Origin: Spirochaetaceae bacterium
Lineage (GTDB): Bacteria; Spirochaetota; Spirochaetia; SZUA-6; Fen-1364
DNA length: 5,371 nt
Reading direction: 5' to 3'
Assembly: GCA_003141795.1 (NCBI GenBank)
Contig: PLNO01000112.1
Location: 1,699-7,069 of the forward strand
Made by a program: the position numbers and the translations under genes. Below are positions 1-5,371 of this stretch, piece after piece. Numbering within the stretch: the stretch's first letter is position 1; every line of letters begins with the position of its first letter. The notes under the pieces are model-generated. The model was not told the origin of the DNA. It saw only the letters and a list, made by a program, of their open reading frames with translations, and did no database searches.

Positions 1-3
1 CAG

Positions 4-10
4 AGGAAGG
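4..10 (+). promoter_or_regulatory. Ribosome binding site of the stalk subunit G/H gene
   Basis: AGGAAGG lies 13 bases before the ATG at 24, a slightly long but usable spacing, and it supports that ATG as the start. The same heptamer precedes subunit F in this operon. Only 23 bases precede the first gene, so the operon promoter cannot be assessed; another subunit gene could lie upstream. Confidence 0.55.
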
Positions 11-23
11 AACGGGTGTTTTC

Positions 24-317
24 ATGTCCGACATGCTTGAAAAACTCCTTGGCGCCGAGAAAGGCGCCGCAGGACTCGTAGCTGAGGCCGAGGCCGAAGC
101 CGGGAAACGGGTCGCGCGCGTGCGCGCGGAAGCACAGAAGGCCCACACGGAGCTCCTGAAGAGCAAGGCGATTGAAACCGACAGTGCCGTCACGCTTGAA
201 AAGGCACGGATCGTTTCGGAGCGCGAACAGAAGAACCGGGAGTACAGGGAGAAGCTCGCGCGTCAGCCCGCTGATCGCGCGGCGTTCAAGCGCACCGCCT
301 CTTCGTTCCTCGAGTAG
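24..317 (+). CDS. V-type ATPase peripheral stalk subunit G/H (coiled coil)
   Basis: A 97-residue hydrophilic protein rich in Ala, Glu, Lys and Arg, with no membrane segment and almost no Pro or Gly after residue 20 until about residue 80. It reads as one long helix with heptad-like spacing (roughly residues 3-80) and a short tail. Size, composition and first place in a V-type ATPase operon match the G/H stalk subunit (called atpH, ntpF or atpG in different species), which pairs with subunit E to form the outer stalk linking the catalytic head to subunit I. The start is the ATG at 24, preceded by AGGAAGG. The stop at 315-317 is 7 bases before subunit C. Low-complexity coiled coils diverge fast, so the call rests on size, composition and position more than on a specific motif. 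Confidence 0.78.
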   Translation: MSDMLEKLLGAEKGAAGLVAEAEAEAGKRVARVRAEAQKAHTELLKSKAIETDSAVTLEKARIVSEREQKNREYREKLARQPADRAAFKRTASSFLE

Positions 318-319
318 GA
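316..319 (+). promoter_or_regulatory. Ribosome binding site of subunit C, overlapping the previous stop
   Basis: AGGA overlaps the TAG stop of the stalk gene and sits 5 bases before the ATG at 325. It decides the start of subunit C: the frame is open back to an ATG at 172, but that codon lies inside the stalk gene and the extra 51 residues read as a Ser/Arg-rich shadow translation. Confidence 0.6.
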
Positions 320-324
320 CCGCC

Positions 325-1320
325 ATGAGCCGCGCGACACGCTACGGATTCATCCTCGCCAAAGTCTATGGCATCATGGCCAAGTCGTACGTGGGGAAGA
401 ACTTCCGCGACGTGCTCCATCTGAAAAAGCTCTCTGAGCTCTACGACCTGCTCTATCCCGGGGAGCGCCCCGAGGTGCCTGAATCGCGTCTCCCGATAGA
501 CCTCGAGGCGAGGATCGTCGTGTCGGGGATCGCTTCGATGACGTACGTGCTGGACTACCTGGGCGAGCCCGTTCCGATCCTCGTGCACGTCCTGCGCAGG
601 CTCGAATATCAGAACCTTAAGACCATGATCCGCGGTCTGGCGGGTGGATCGACGGCGGACGGCAGGCTCTGGGACCTCGGCAAATATGCGGGGCTGCGCC
701 GTGCCGAGCCCAAGGACAGGGAGAAGGCGATCAAGGACAGCCCGTACGCATGGGTGCTCCCCCTGATCGAATCGACCCCGCTGGCGCAGATCGAAAACCG
801 CCTCGATCAGGACTACCATACTCGGTTCCTCCAGCTTGCCGAAGAGTTGCCGCGCAAGGACCGCACGGGCATCCTTCGACTCGCCAAGCTCGAGATCACC
901 CTTGCCAACGTCACCTGGGCTCTGCGCCTGAGGTTCTTTTTCGGCATGGAGTGGGAGCGGGCGCGCAAGCTGCTCATCCCCCAGCCCGGGGACATCGACA
1001 GGAAGGCCCTGGCCCGCATCTTCGAGATGCCGCCGGATTCAGCGGAGGAGTGGAGGAAGTGGAAGTTCGGCTGGATGCTCGCCGATCAGCTCAACGAGTC
1101 GTTCCACGCGCCTGATCCCATCCGCGCCGAGCTTGCGGCCTCCCGGATGCTCGCCACGCGGGCGCGCCAGACTTTCCATCAGAACCCCTTCACGCTCGGC
1201 CCGCTTGTCGCGTTCTTCAAGCTGAAGGAACACGAGACGTCGATGCTGAAAACCGCCGTGGAGGCGATCCATCTCTCCCTGCCCGAGCAGGAGGTTCTTT
1301 CGATCGTGGGAGCGCGCTGA
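325..1320 (+). CDS. atpC: V-type ATPase subunit C (AC39/subunit d family)
   Basis: A 331-residue soluble, mostly helical protein, the usual length of bacterial and archaeal V-type subunit C. This family forms a funnel-shaped socket that seats the D/F shaft on the K ring, coupling rotation of the head to the membrane rotor. Recognisable parts are the opening with an aromatic and Gly-rich helix (MSRATRYGFILAKVYGIMAK) and, near the end, FFKLKEHE at residues 297-304 followed by a helix ending in SLPEQEV. This is the family's C-terminal signature of a helix reading roughly 'yf..Ke.E..nl', then a Leu-Pro-x-Glu turn. The ATG at 325 is chosen over the in-frame ATG at 172 because it has a ribosome binding site and starts just after the stalk gene. 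The TGA stop overlaps the ATG of subunit I by one base (TGATG), suggesting coupled translation. No frameshift or truncation is visible. Confidence 0.9.
   Translation: MSRATRYGFILAKVYGIMAKSYVGKNFRDVLHLKKLSELYDLLYPGERPEVPESRLPIDLEARIVVSGIASMTYVLDYLGEPVPILVHVLRRLEYQNLKTMIRGLAGGSTADGRLWDLGKYAGLRRAEPKDREKAIKDSPYAWVLPLIESTPLAQIENRLDQDYHTRFLQLAEELPRKDRTGILRLAKLEITLANVTWALRLRFFFGMEWERARKLLIPQPGDIDRKALARIFEMPPDSAEEWRKWKFGWMLADQLNESFHAPDPIRAELAASRMLATRARQTFHQNPFTLGPLVAFFKLKEHETSMLKTAVEAIHLSLPEQEVLSIVGAR
1308..1312 (+). promoter_or_regulatory. Ribosome binding site of subunit I inside the end of subunit C
   Basis: GGGAG lies 7 bases before the ATG at 1320 and within the last codons of subunit C. It favours the ATG at 1320 over the in-frame ATG at 1338, which would remove six residues. 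Confidence 0.55.
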
Positions 1321-3314
1321 TGCTGTTCACTGAGCCCATGAAGAAGATCGAGCTCCTCGTCATGAAGAGCGACACGGATGCCGTGATGCGCTATCTCGGC
1401 TTTTCGGGCAGCATGCAGCTCATTTCGGACGGGCACGAGCAGAGGGACCTTTCTGCGGAAGAGCGTGACGTCGCTGACCTGAAAGCCCGCCTGCTGGCCG
1501 TGAGCCGTTTCCTCGGAGTGGATGAAACGGCCGCGGGAGCGCGGGATGAAGCCGCCCCCGATCGGCCGGGCCTACGTCAGCGTACGCTCGCGGTCCTGGA
1601 GGCCGTGCGCCCCCTCGTCGAGGAGGAGGGCAGGCTCATCCAGCGCCGCCTCAAGGCGCGGCAGACCGCAGACGAGCTTTCCGCCTTCACGGACATCACG
1701 GTTCCTTTCAGCAGCCTGGAGAACCTCTCCTACCTGACATACCGCATGGGATCGGTGGACCCGGAAGACCTGCCCGGGCTGACGAAGAAGCTCGAAAAAC
1801 GGGCGCTCGTGATGCCCTTGAACCGGCCCGGCCACTTTCTTGCCGCCGTGCCGAAAAAGGGCAGGTGGGCGCTGGATTCGGAGCTGAAGAAATTCGATTT
1901 CCAGGAAGGGAAGATTCCCACGGGAATGAAGGGCGTTCCCTCGGAGATGCTCGTGGCGGTGAACGCGGAAAGTGCCGATGTGGAAGCATCGCTGCGGCAG
2001 CTGGAGGCGCACAAGAAGGCCGAATGCGCGGCGCGCTCGGCGGAGATACGATCGCTTCTCTTCCACCTCGACATCGACGCGACCATCGACACGGTGAAGC
2101 AGACATTCGCCTCCACGGGTACCGTCCAGAAAGTGACGGGCTGGGTGCCCACCAGGCGGTTCGCTGCGATCAAGCAGGGCCTGGAAACCCTCACGAAAGG
2201 GAGGATCGCGCTCAGCACCTTCCAGCCGGAGGAGCTTCCCGAGGTCAGGTCGGGGAAGACGAAGGTCCCCGTGTCCACCCCGCACGGCCCCCTCGTGCGC
2301 GCTTTCGACAGGATGGTCCTCTCCTACAGCGTCCCGCTGTACGGAACCATCGATCCCACCCCCTTCGTCGCGGTCACCTTCGTGCTGCTCTTCGCCATCA
2401 TGTTCGGCGACGTCGGCCAGGGGTTCGTCGGCCTCGTGCTGGGTCTGCTCATCAACAGCGGCTGGATCAAGTCCTTCGCGACGTACAAACGCAAGAACTT
2501 CGGCACGACGTTCATCCTGGCCGGCGCAGGCTCCATGATCTCGGGCTTTTTCTACGGCTCGTTCTTCGCCAACGAACGGGTGCTGGAGCCTCTTTCGCGC
2601 GCGGTGACTCAGGCCGTCATCGGCAGGCCGATGGACCACATCATTTCTCTTGGCGGCTTCCAGACCATCCTCGTGTTTTTCGGCGTCACCATCGGGATAG
2701 GCGCAGTCATCAACAGCATCGGGCTGGTCATGAATATCGTCAATATGATCCGCCGCAGGGAATGGGAACAGGCGCTTCTCACGAAGACCGGCCTTGCCGG
2801 AGCGCTCTTCTTCTGGTACGTGCTGTTCATCGCGGTGCGCATGCTGACGGGCGGGCATCTGGGCACCCTGGATTTCGTCGCGATTGCGGTCCCGCTGCTC
2901 GCGCTGTTCTTCCGCGAGCCCTTCGTGAGGCTCATCGAGCACAAGCGTCCCGTCCTCAAGGACGGGCTCTTCGCGTTCATCATGGAGGGGATCGTGGAGA
3001 TCCTCGAATCCACGATCTATTACATTTCCAATTCCGTCTCCTTCCTCAGGGTGGCCGCCTTCGGGCTGGCGCATACGGTGCTCAGCACCATCGTGTTCAT
3101 GCTGTCGGACATGGTGGGGAGCGGGCCGGCGGGGATCGTTTTTTCGATCCTCGTGATCCTGATAGGAAACACCATCATCATCGTGCTCGAAGGGCTGATC
3201 GTGACCATACAGGTCGTCAGGCTCCAGTATTACGAGTTCTTCTCCAAGTTCTTCAACGACTCAGGAGAAGAGTTTTCCCCATTCATTCTTAAGACTTCGG
3301 GAGGTTTGAGGTGA
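1320..3314 (+). CDS. atpI: V-type ATPase membrane subunit I (subunit a family)
   Basis: A 664-residue protein of the V-type subunit I/a family, the stator that carries the ion half-channels and anchors the outer stalks. Residues 1 to about 335 are cytosolic: an N-terminal MKKIELLVMKSD segment typical of the family, then charged helical arms. The membrane half begins at YGTIDPTPF (341-349) and runs into FAIMFGDVGQG (358-368), a family signature. Hydrophobic segments lie near 349-378, 394-416, 447-476, 491-509, 517-531, 570-596 and 604-635. VSFLRVAAFGLAH carries R577 and H585, matching the essential Arg735/His743 spacing of yeast Vph1. E624, Q631 and R634 match Glu789 and Arg799 of yeast and the Gln619/Arg622 pair of Thermus. 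The end, FFNDSGEEFSPF (644-655), is the usual C-terminal signature. It overlaps C by 1 base and K by 4. It appears intact. Confidence 0.96.
   Translation: MLFTEPMKKIELLVMKSDTDAVMRYLGFSGSMQLISDGHEQRDLSAEERDVADLKARLLAVSRFLGVDETAAGARDEAAPDRPGLRQRTLAVLEAVRPLVEEEGRLIQRRLKARQTADELSAFTDITVPFSSLENLSYLTYRMGSVDPEDLPGLTKKLEKRALVMPLNRPGHFLAAVPKKGRWALDSELKKFDFQEGKIPTGMKGVPSEMLVAVNAESADVEASLRQLEAHKKAECAARSAEIRSLLFHLDIDATIDTVKQTFASTGTVQKVTGWVPTRRFAAIKQGLETLTKGRIALSTFQPEELPEVRSGKTKVPVSTPHGPLVRAFDRMVLSYSVPLYGTIDPTPFVAVTFVLLFAIMFGDVGQGFVGLVLGLLINSGWIKSFATYKRKNFGTTFILAGAGSMISGFFYGSFFANERVLEPLSRAVTQAVIGRPMDHIISLGGFQTILVFFGVTIGIGAVINSIGLVMNIVNMIRRREWEQALLTKTGLAGALFFWYVLFIAVRMLTGGHLGTLDFVAIAVPLLALFFREPFVRLIEHKRPVLKDGLFAFIMEGIVEILESTIYYISNSVSFLRVAAFGLAHTVLSTIVFMLSDMVGSGPAGIVFSILVILIGNTIIIVLEGLIVTIQVVRLQYYEFFSKFFNDSGEEFSPFILKTSGGLR
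3299..3304 (+). promoter_or_regulatory. Strong ribosome binding site of proteolipid K
   Basis: GGGAGG sits 6 bases before the GTG at 3311, inside the last codons of subunit I. It is the best Shine-Dalgarno match in the window and supports the GTG start. It precedes the subunit needed in the most copies per complex. Confidence 0.65.
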
Positions 3315-3613
3315 AGAAGCGAATCGGTCTTTCCATCGTGTTCCTGCTGGTTGCAGCAGCGCCCGCGCTTTTCGCGCAGTCAACGGCGGCGGCGGCGGCG
3401 CCGTCATCGGTTTTCAAGTACATCGCGGCGGCACTGGCGGTCGGGTTTTCGACGCTCGGCGGTGGAATCGCCGTCGGACAGATCGGTGCGGCGGCCATGG
3501 CGGCCATGAGCGAAAACCCCGAGCTTTCGGGACGTGCCCTGCCGTTCGTCGGTCTGGCGGAAGGTATCTGCCTCTGGGGCTTCATCGTCGCCCTGATGAT
3601 CATCTCTGCGTGA
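3311..3613 (+). CDS. atpK: V-type ATPase proteolipid subunit K (rotor ring, c-like)
   Basis: A 100-residue proteolipid, the ion-carrying unit of the rotor ring turning against subunit I. Residues 1-22 look like a signal peptide: KKR, then a hydrophobic stretch ending ALFAQS, with likely cleavage after A22. Thermus thermophilus K has a similar leader. An Ala-rich linker (24-33) follows, then two membrane helices forming one hairpin: about 35-66, with the Gly-rich face TLGGGIAVGQIGAA (48-61), and about 76-98, with the loop SENPELSGR between. GLAEGICLWGF places the ion-binding carboxylate at E84. The single hairpin with one Glu is the two-helix form, unlike the duplicated four-helix K of Enterococcus hirae. 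The start is a GTG overlapping the subunit I stop by 4 bases (GTGA), with GGGAGG 6 bases upstream. Confidence 0.95.
   Translation: MKKRIGLSIVFLLVAAAPALFAQSTAAAAAPSSVFKYIAAALAVGFSTLGGGIAVGQIGAAAMAAMSENPELSGRALPFVGLAEGICLWGFIVALMIISA
3384..3400 (+). repeat. Short CGG/GGC trinucleotide run in the K gene
   Basis: Five perfect GGC units (3385-3399) with flanking C and G encode most of the Ala run (residues 26-30) in the linker between the leader peptide and the first helix of K. The run is simple-sequence DNA and in frame, so gain or loss of a unit would change only the number of Ala residues. Confidence 0.7.
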
Positions 3614-3619
3614 GGAAGG
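3613..3619 (+). promoter_or_regulatory. Ribosome binding site of subunit F
   Basis: AGGAAGG begins at the last base of the K stop codon and lies 10 bases before the GTG at 3630. It supports that GTG; no in-frame ATG is found near it, and the nearby ATG at 3640 is in another frame. Confidence 0.6.
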
Positions 3620-3629
3620 CGCCGGTATC

Positions 3630-3935
3630 GTGGCATTCCATGTCATAGGCGGGGAGGAAATCGTCATCGGGTTCCAGTTCATCGGAGTGCCCGGGACGGT
3701 CGTCCACACGCCTGACGAGGCGCGGAGCGCATTCCGCGCGGTGACGGAGGCGGGCACCGCCAAAGTCGTCATTCTCACGGAGCAGGCGGCGGCAATGATC
3801 GCCCACGACGTGATGGAATGGCAGCTGGGCGGCGCATACCCGCTCATCGTCGAGATTCCGGATATCGAGGGGCATCTAGAGAACCGGACGAGCCTCATCG
3901 ACTCCATCCGGGAAGCCGTGGGACTCCACGTCTGA
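3630..3935 (+). CDS. atpF: V-type ATPase central shaft subunit F
   Basis: A 101-residue soluble protein matching the small V-type subunit F, which binds subunit D in the central rotor shaft and helps stimulate or control ATP hydrolysis. The fold is a CheY-like alternating beta/alpha domain. The N-terminus HVIGGEEIVIGFQFIGVPG (4-22) corresponds to the family pattern of a beta strand, then 'IGd.dtv.GF.laG'. KVVILTEQAA is the middle strand and helix, and PLIVEIPDIEG (71-81) is the conserved late strand. The last 15 residues form the C-terminal helix that packs on D. The start is GTG with AGGAAGG 10 bases upstream. The gene lies 16 bases after K and 31 before E. Its length is normal for the family and nothing suggests decay. 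Confidence 0.93.
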   Translation: MAFHVIGGEEIVIGFQFIGVPGTVVHTPDEARSAFRAVTEAGTAKVVILTEQAAAMIAHDVMEWQLGGAYPLIVEIPDIEGHLENRTSLIDSIREAVGLHV

Positions 3936-3952
3936 ATCGGGAAGCCAGCCAA

Positions 3953-3957
3953 GGGAG
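3953..3957 (+). promoter_or_regulatory. Ribosome binding site of subunit E
   Basis: GGGAG in the 31-base F-E gap lies 9 bases before the ATG at 3967. The in-frame GTG at 3961 is followed at once by TAA, so the ATG at 3967 is the only credible start. The gap shows no hairpin or promoter that I can defend. Confidence 0.6.
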
Positions 3958-3966
3958 CACGTGTAA

Positions 3967-4587
3967 ATGGAGATCGTGAAGACCAGCGAAGCGCTGGAGT
4001 CCCAGATCCTGGACGACGCCCGCGTCAAAGCGCGGAAGGTCCTGGAGTCTGCGGACAAGGAATGCGTGGCAGTCCGCGCAGAATGGGACCGCAGGAACAA
4101 GGAAGAGGCGGACAGGTTGGATGCGGCCCGGGAGGCGCAATGCGCCGCGCTGCGCCAGGAGCTCGTCTCCTCGCTTCCTCTTGATTTCATGCGCACCCGT
4201 CTCTCGTTCATCCAGGAGGCCGTGTCGACGGCACTGAAGGATCTTTTCGATTCGCTTTCGCCGGCGGATCTGTCGAGGATCATCGGCGCGCGGCTTGCAA
4301 AAGCGGCGTTCGCCTTCAAGGGAGCGCGCGTGGCGGTGGAGTTCGCGGGAATGGACGCAGAGCTAGCGAAACGCATCGTCCGTGACAGCCTCCCCGGAGT
4401 GACGGTGGAGACAGTGAATCCTATGGACGAGGAGCTTGCGGCCCAGGCGGGCAAGGGCGTCATCCTGCGCACCGCGGACAGCGCACGGCGCTACAGGGGA
4501 ACTCTCAGCGAACTCGCGAGCCTGCTCCTGGAGGAGCATCGTGAAGAGCTCGTGACGGCGTTATTCGGAAAAGACGTGGCAAAATGA
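3967..4587 (+). CDS. atpE: V-type ATPase peripheral stalk subunit E
   Basis: A 206-residue protein with the two-part layout of V-type subunit E. Residues 1 to about 66 form a long charged helix rich in Glu, Arg, Lys and Ala, which would coil with the G/H subunit. After a break at SSLPLDF, the rest is a mixed alpha/beta globular domain that caps the head near subunit B. The C-terminal part, from GVILRTADSARRY through GTLSELASLL to LVTALFG (about 164-201), resembles the family pattern in which a strand and 'nTle.rL' lead to a helix ending in 'LFg'. It is of usual length. The N-terminal half resembles other coiled coils, so the call relies on the C-terminal domain and on its place between F and A. 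Its TGA overlaps the ATG of subunit A by 4 bases (ATGA), so the two are probably translationally coupled. Confidence 0.88.
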   Translation: MEIVKTSEALESQILDDARVKARKVLESADKECVAVRAEWDRRNKEEADRLDAAREAQCAALRQELVSSLPLDFMRTRLSFIQEAVSTALKDLFDSLSPADLSRIIGARLAKAAFAFKGARVAVEFAGMDAELAKRIVRDSLPGVTVETVNPMDEELAAQAGKGVILRTADSARRYRGTLSELASLLLEEHREELVTALFGKDVAK

Positions 4588-5371
4588 TCGAAGGCAAGGT
4601 TATTCGGATCAACGGCCCCATCCTGAAGGCCAAAGGCCTCGGCGGCAGCGGCCTGTACGACGTGGTGGAGATCGGCGAAAAGAGGCTGATCGGGGAGATC
4701 ATCCGCCTCGAAGGGGACACCGCGACCATCCAGATCTACGAGGACAATACGGGCATGCGCGTCGGCGAAAGCGCCTACTCGCTGGAAAGGCCGCTCTCGG
4801 TCCACCTGGGCCCGGGGCTTCTAGGGGAGATCTACGACGGCATCCAGCGGCCCCTGGAGGAGATCAAGAAGATATCCGGCGGCTTCATCGCCCCCGGCAT
4901 CAAGATCGCCCCGCTCCCGACGGACAAGAAGTGGCATTTCGTGCCGCTTGCAAAGCCCGGTGATACCGTGGCGCCCGGCAGCATCGTCGGCGAGGTCAAG
5001 GAATCGCAGACCATCATGCACAAGCTCGTCGTGTTTCCCGAGATAAGGGAATCGCGCATCGAATGGGTGGCTCCTGAAGGGGATTACACGATCACGGAAA
5101 CGATCGTGCGTTTCGCCGGCGGCAGGGACATGTCGATGTCCCACTACTGGCCCGTGCGCAAGGCGCGGCCCTACGTCGAGAAGATGGGCATGGACGAGCC
5201 GCTGGTCACGGGCCAGCGTGTCATCGACGTGTTCTTCCCCATATCCCGCGGCGGCACCGCGGCCATCCCCGGTGGATTCGGCACGGGAAAGACCATGACC
5301 CAGCACGCGCTGGCCAAGTGGTGCGACGCCGACATCATCGTCTACATCGGCTGCGGCGAGCGCGGCAACGA
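4584..5371 (+). CDS. atpA: V-type ATPase catalytic subunit A, partial (right end missing)
   Basis: The first 262 codons of the catalytic A subunit, about 45% of the usual 580-600 residues; the frame is open at the window edge. A and B alternate in the hexameric head, and A holds the ATP sites. In order: the N-terminal beta-barrel (MIEGKVIRINGPILKAKGL and GEIIRLEGDTATIQIYEDNTGM), then GPGLLGEIYDGIQRPLEEI. Next is the non-homologous 'bulge' domain found in A but not in B or F-type beta (about residues 100-190, with WHFVPLAKPGD). SHYWPVRKARP and LVTGQRVIDVFFP lead into the P-loop GGFGTGKT (230-237, K236), then IVYIGCGERGN with catalytic E259. It starts at the ATG overlapping the E stop (ATGA). 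The Shine-Dalgarno is weak (GGAA at 4567-4570), so it probably depends on coupling to E. The P-loop has Gly where Thermus and Enterococcus have Pro. Confidence 0.97.
   Translation, partial: MIEGKVIRINGPILKAKGLGGSGLYDVVEIGEKRLIGEIIRLEGDTATIQIYEDNTGMRVGESAYSLERPLSVHLGPGLLGEIYDGIQRPLEEIKKISGGFIAPGIKIAPLPTDKKWHFVPLAKPGDTVAPGSIVGEVKESQTIMHKLVVFPEIRESRIEWVAPEGDYTITETIVRFAGGRDMSMSHYWPVRKARPYVEKMGMDEPLVTGQRVIDVFFPISRGGTAAIPGGFGTGKTMTQHALAKWCDADIIVYIGCGERGN

Noticed and set aside
24..317. The first gene as an F-type ATPase b subunit or an unknown coiled-coil protein
   Set aside because: It has no N-terminal membrane helix as an F-type b subunit would, and every neighbour is a V-type subunit.
172..324. 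A 51-residue N-terminal extension of subunit C from the ATG at 172
   Set aside because: It would overlap most of the stalk gene in another frame, reads as Ser/Arg-rich shadow sequence, and lacks family similarity. The ATG at 325 has a ribosome site and gives the normal length.
1572..3074. A 500-residue open frame on the minus strand across subunit I
   Set aside because: It lies wholly antisense to a clearly conserved membrane protein. Its translation is rich in His, Arg, Asp and Glu with no recognisable domain, as expected for the reverse frame of a GC-rich hydrophobic gene.
1865..3292. A 475-residue open frame on the plus strand in another frame inside subunit I
   Set aside because: The translation is rich in Arg, His, Gly and Ala and low-complexity, it fully overlaps subunit I, and it has no family signature; it is a codon-bias shadow.
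3936..3966. The 31-base F-E gap as a possible terminator or internal promoter
   Set aside because: It holds a ribosome site for E but no GC-rich hairpin followed by a T run and no convincing -35/-10 pair.
4821..5306. A 161-residue minus-strand frame opposite subunit A
   Set aside because: It is antisense to highly conserved subunit A sequence and shows no own ribosome site or domain.

Overview
The window holds most of the first part of an operon for a rotary V-type (A/V-type) ATPase of bacterial style, read entirely on the + strand. The seven genes, in order, are a small coiled-coil peripheral-stalk subunit (G/H type), subunit C, the membrane subunit I, the proteolipid K, subunit F, the stalk subunit E, and the first 262 codons of the catalytic subunit A, which is cut by the right edge. 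Subunits B and D, needed to complete the enzyme, are not in the window and are expected just downstream.

The DNA is GC-rich with strongly G/C-biased third positions, which explains the long open shadow frames on both strands. A V-type ATPase with separate small subunits C, E, F and K and a K leader peptide is typical of bacteria such as spirochaetes, Thermus/Deinococcus relatives, clostridia and various uncultured phyla. The opening of subunit C and the general style lean slightly towards a spirochaete or an uncultured GC-rich anaerobe, but the sequence alone does not settle this.

Layout: 1-23 is a short leader with a ribosome binding site; 24-317 stalk subunit G/H; 325-1320 subunit C; 1320-3314 subunit I; 3311-3613 subunit K; 3630-3935 subunit F; 3967-4587 subunit E; 4584 to the end subunit A. 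Spacing is very tight: C/I overlap by 1 base, I/K and E/A by 4 bases, and the other gaps are 7, 16 and 31 bases. This points to one polycistronic mRNA with translational coupling. No stretch over 31 bases lacks a gene, and I see no internal promoter, terminator, RNA gene, mobile element or CRISPR array.

How the parts work together: A (with B, off window) forms the nucleotide-binding head; D (off window) and F form the central shaft; C is the socket joining the shaft to the K ring; I holds the ion half-channels beside the K ring; E and the G/H coiled coil form the outer stalks that hold the head against I. All key residues that can be checked are present: the two channel arginines in I, the ion-binding Glu in K, and the P-loop and catalytic Glu in A. 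The complex therefore looks functional. I found no evidence for a previously undescribed system here; the points of interest are the gene order, a P-loop variant, features of the proteolipid and two small DNA-structure signals.
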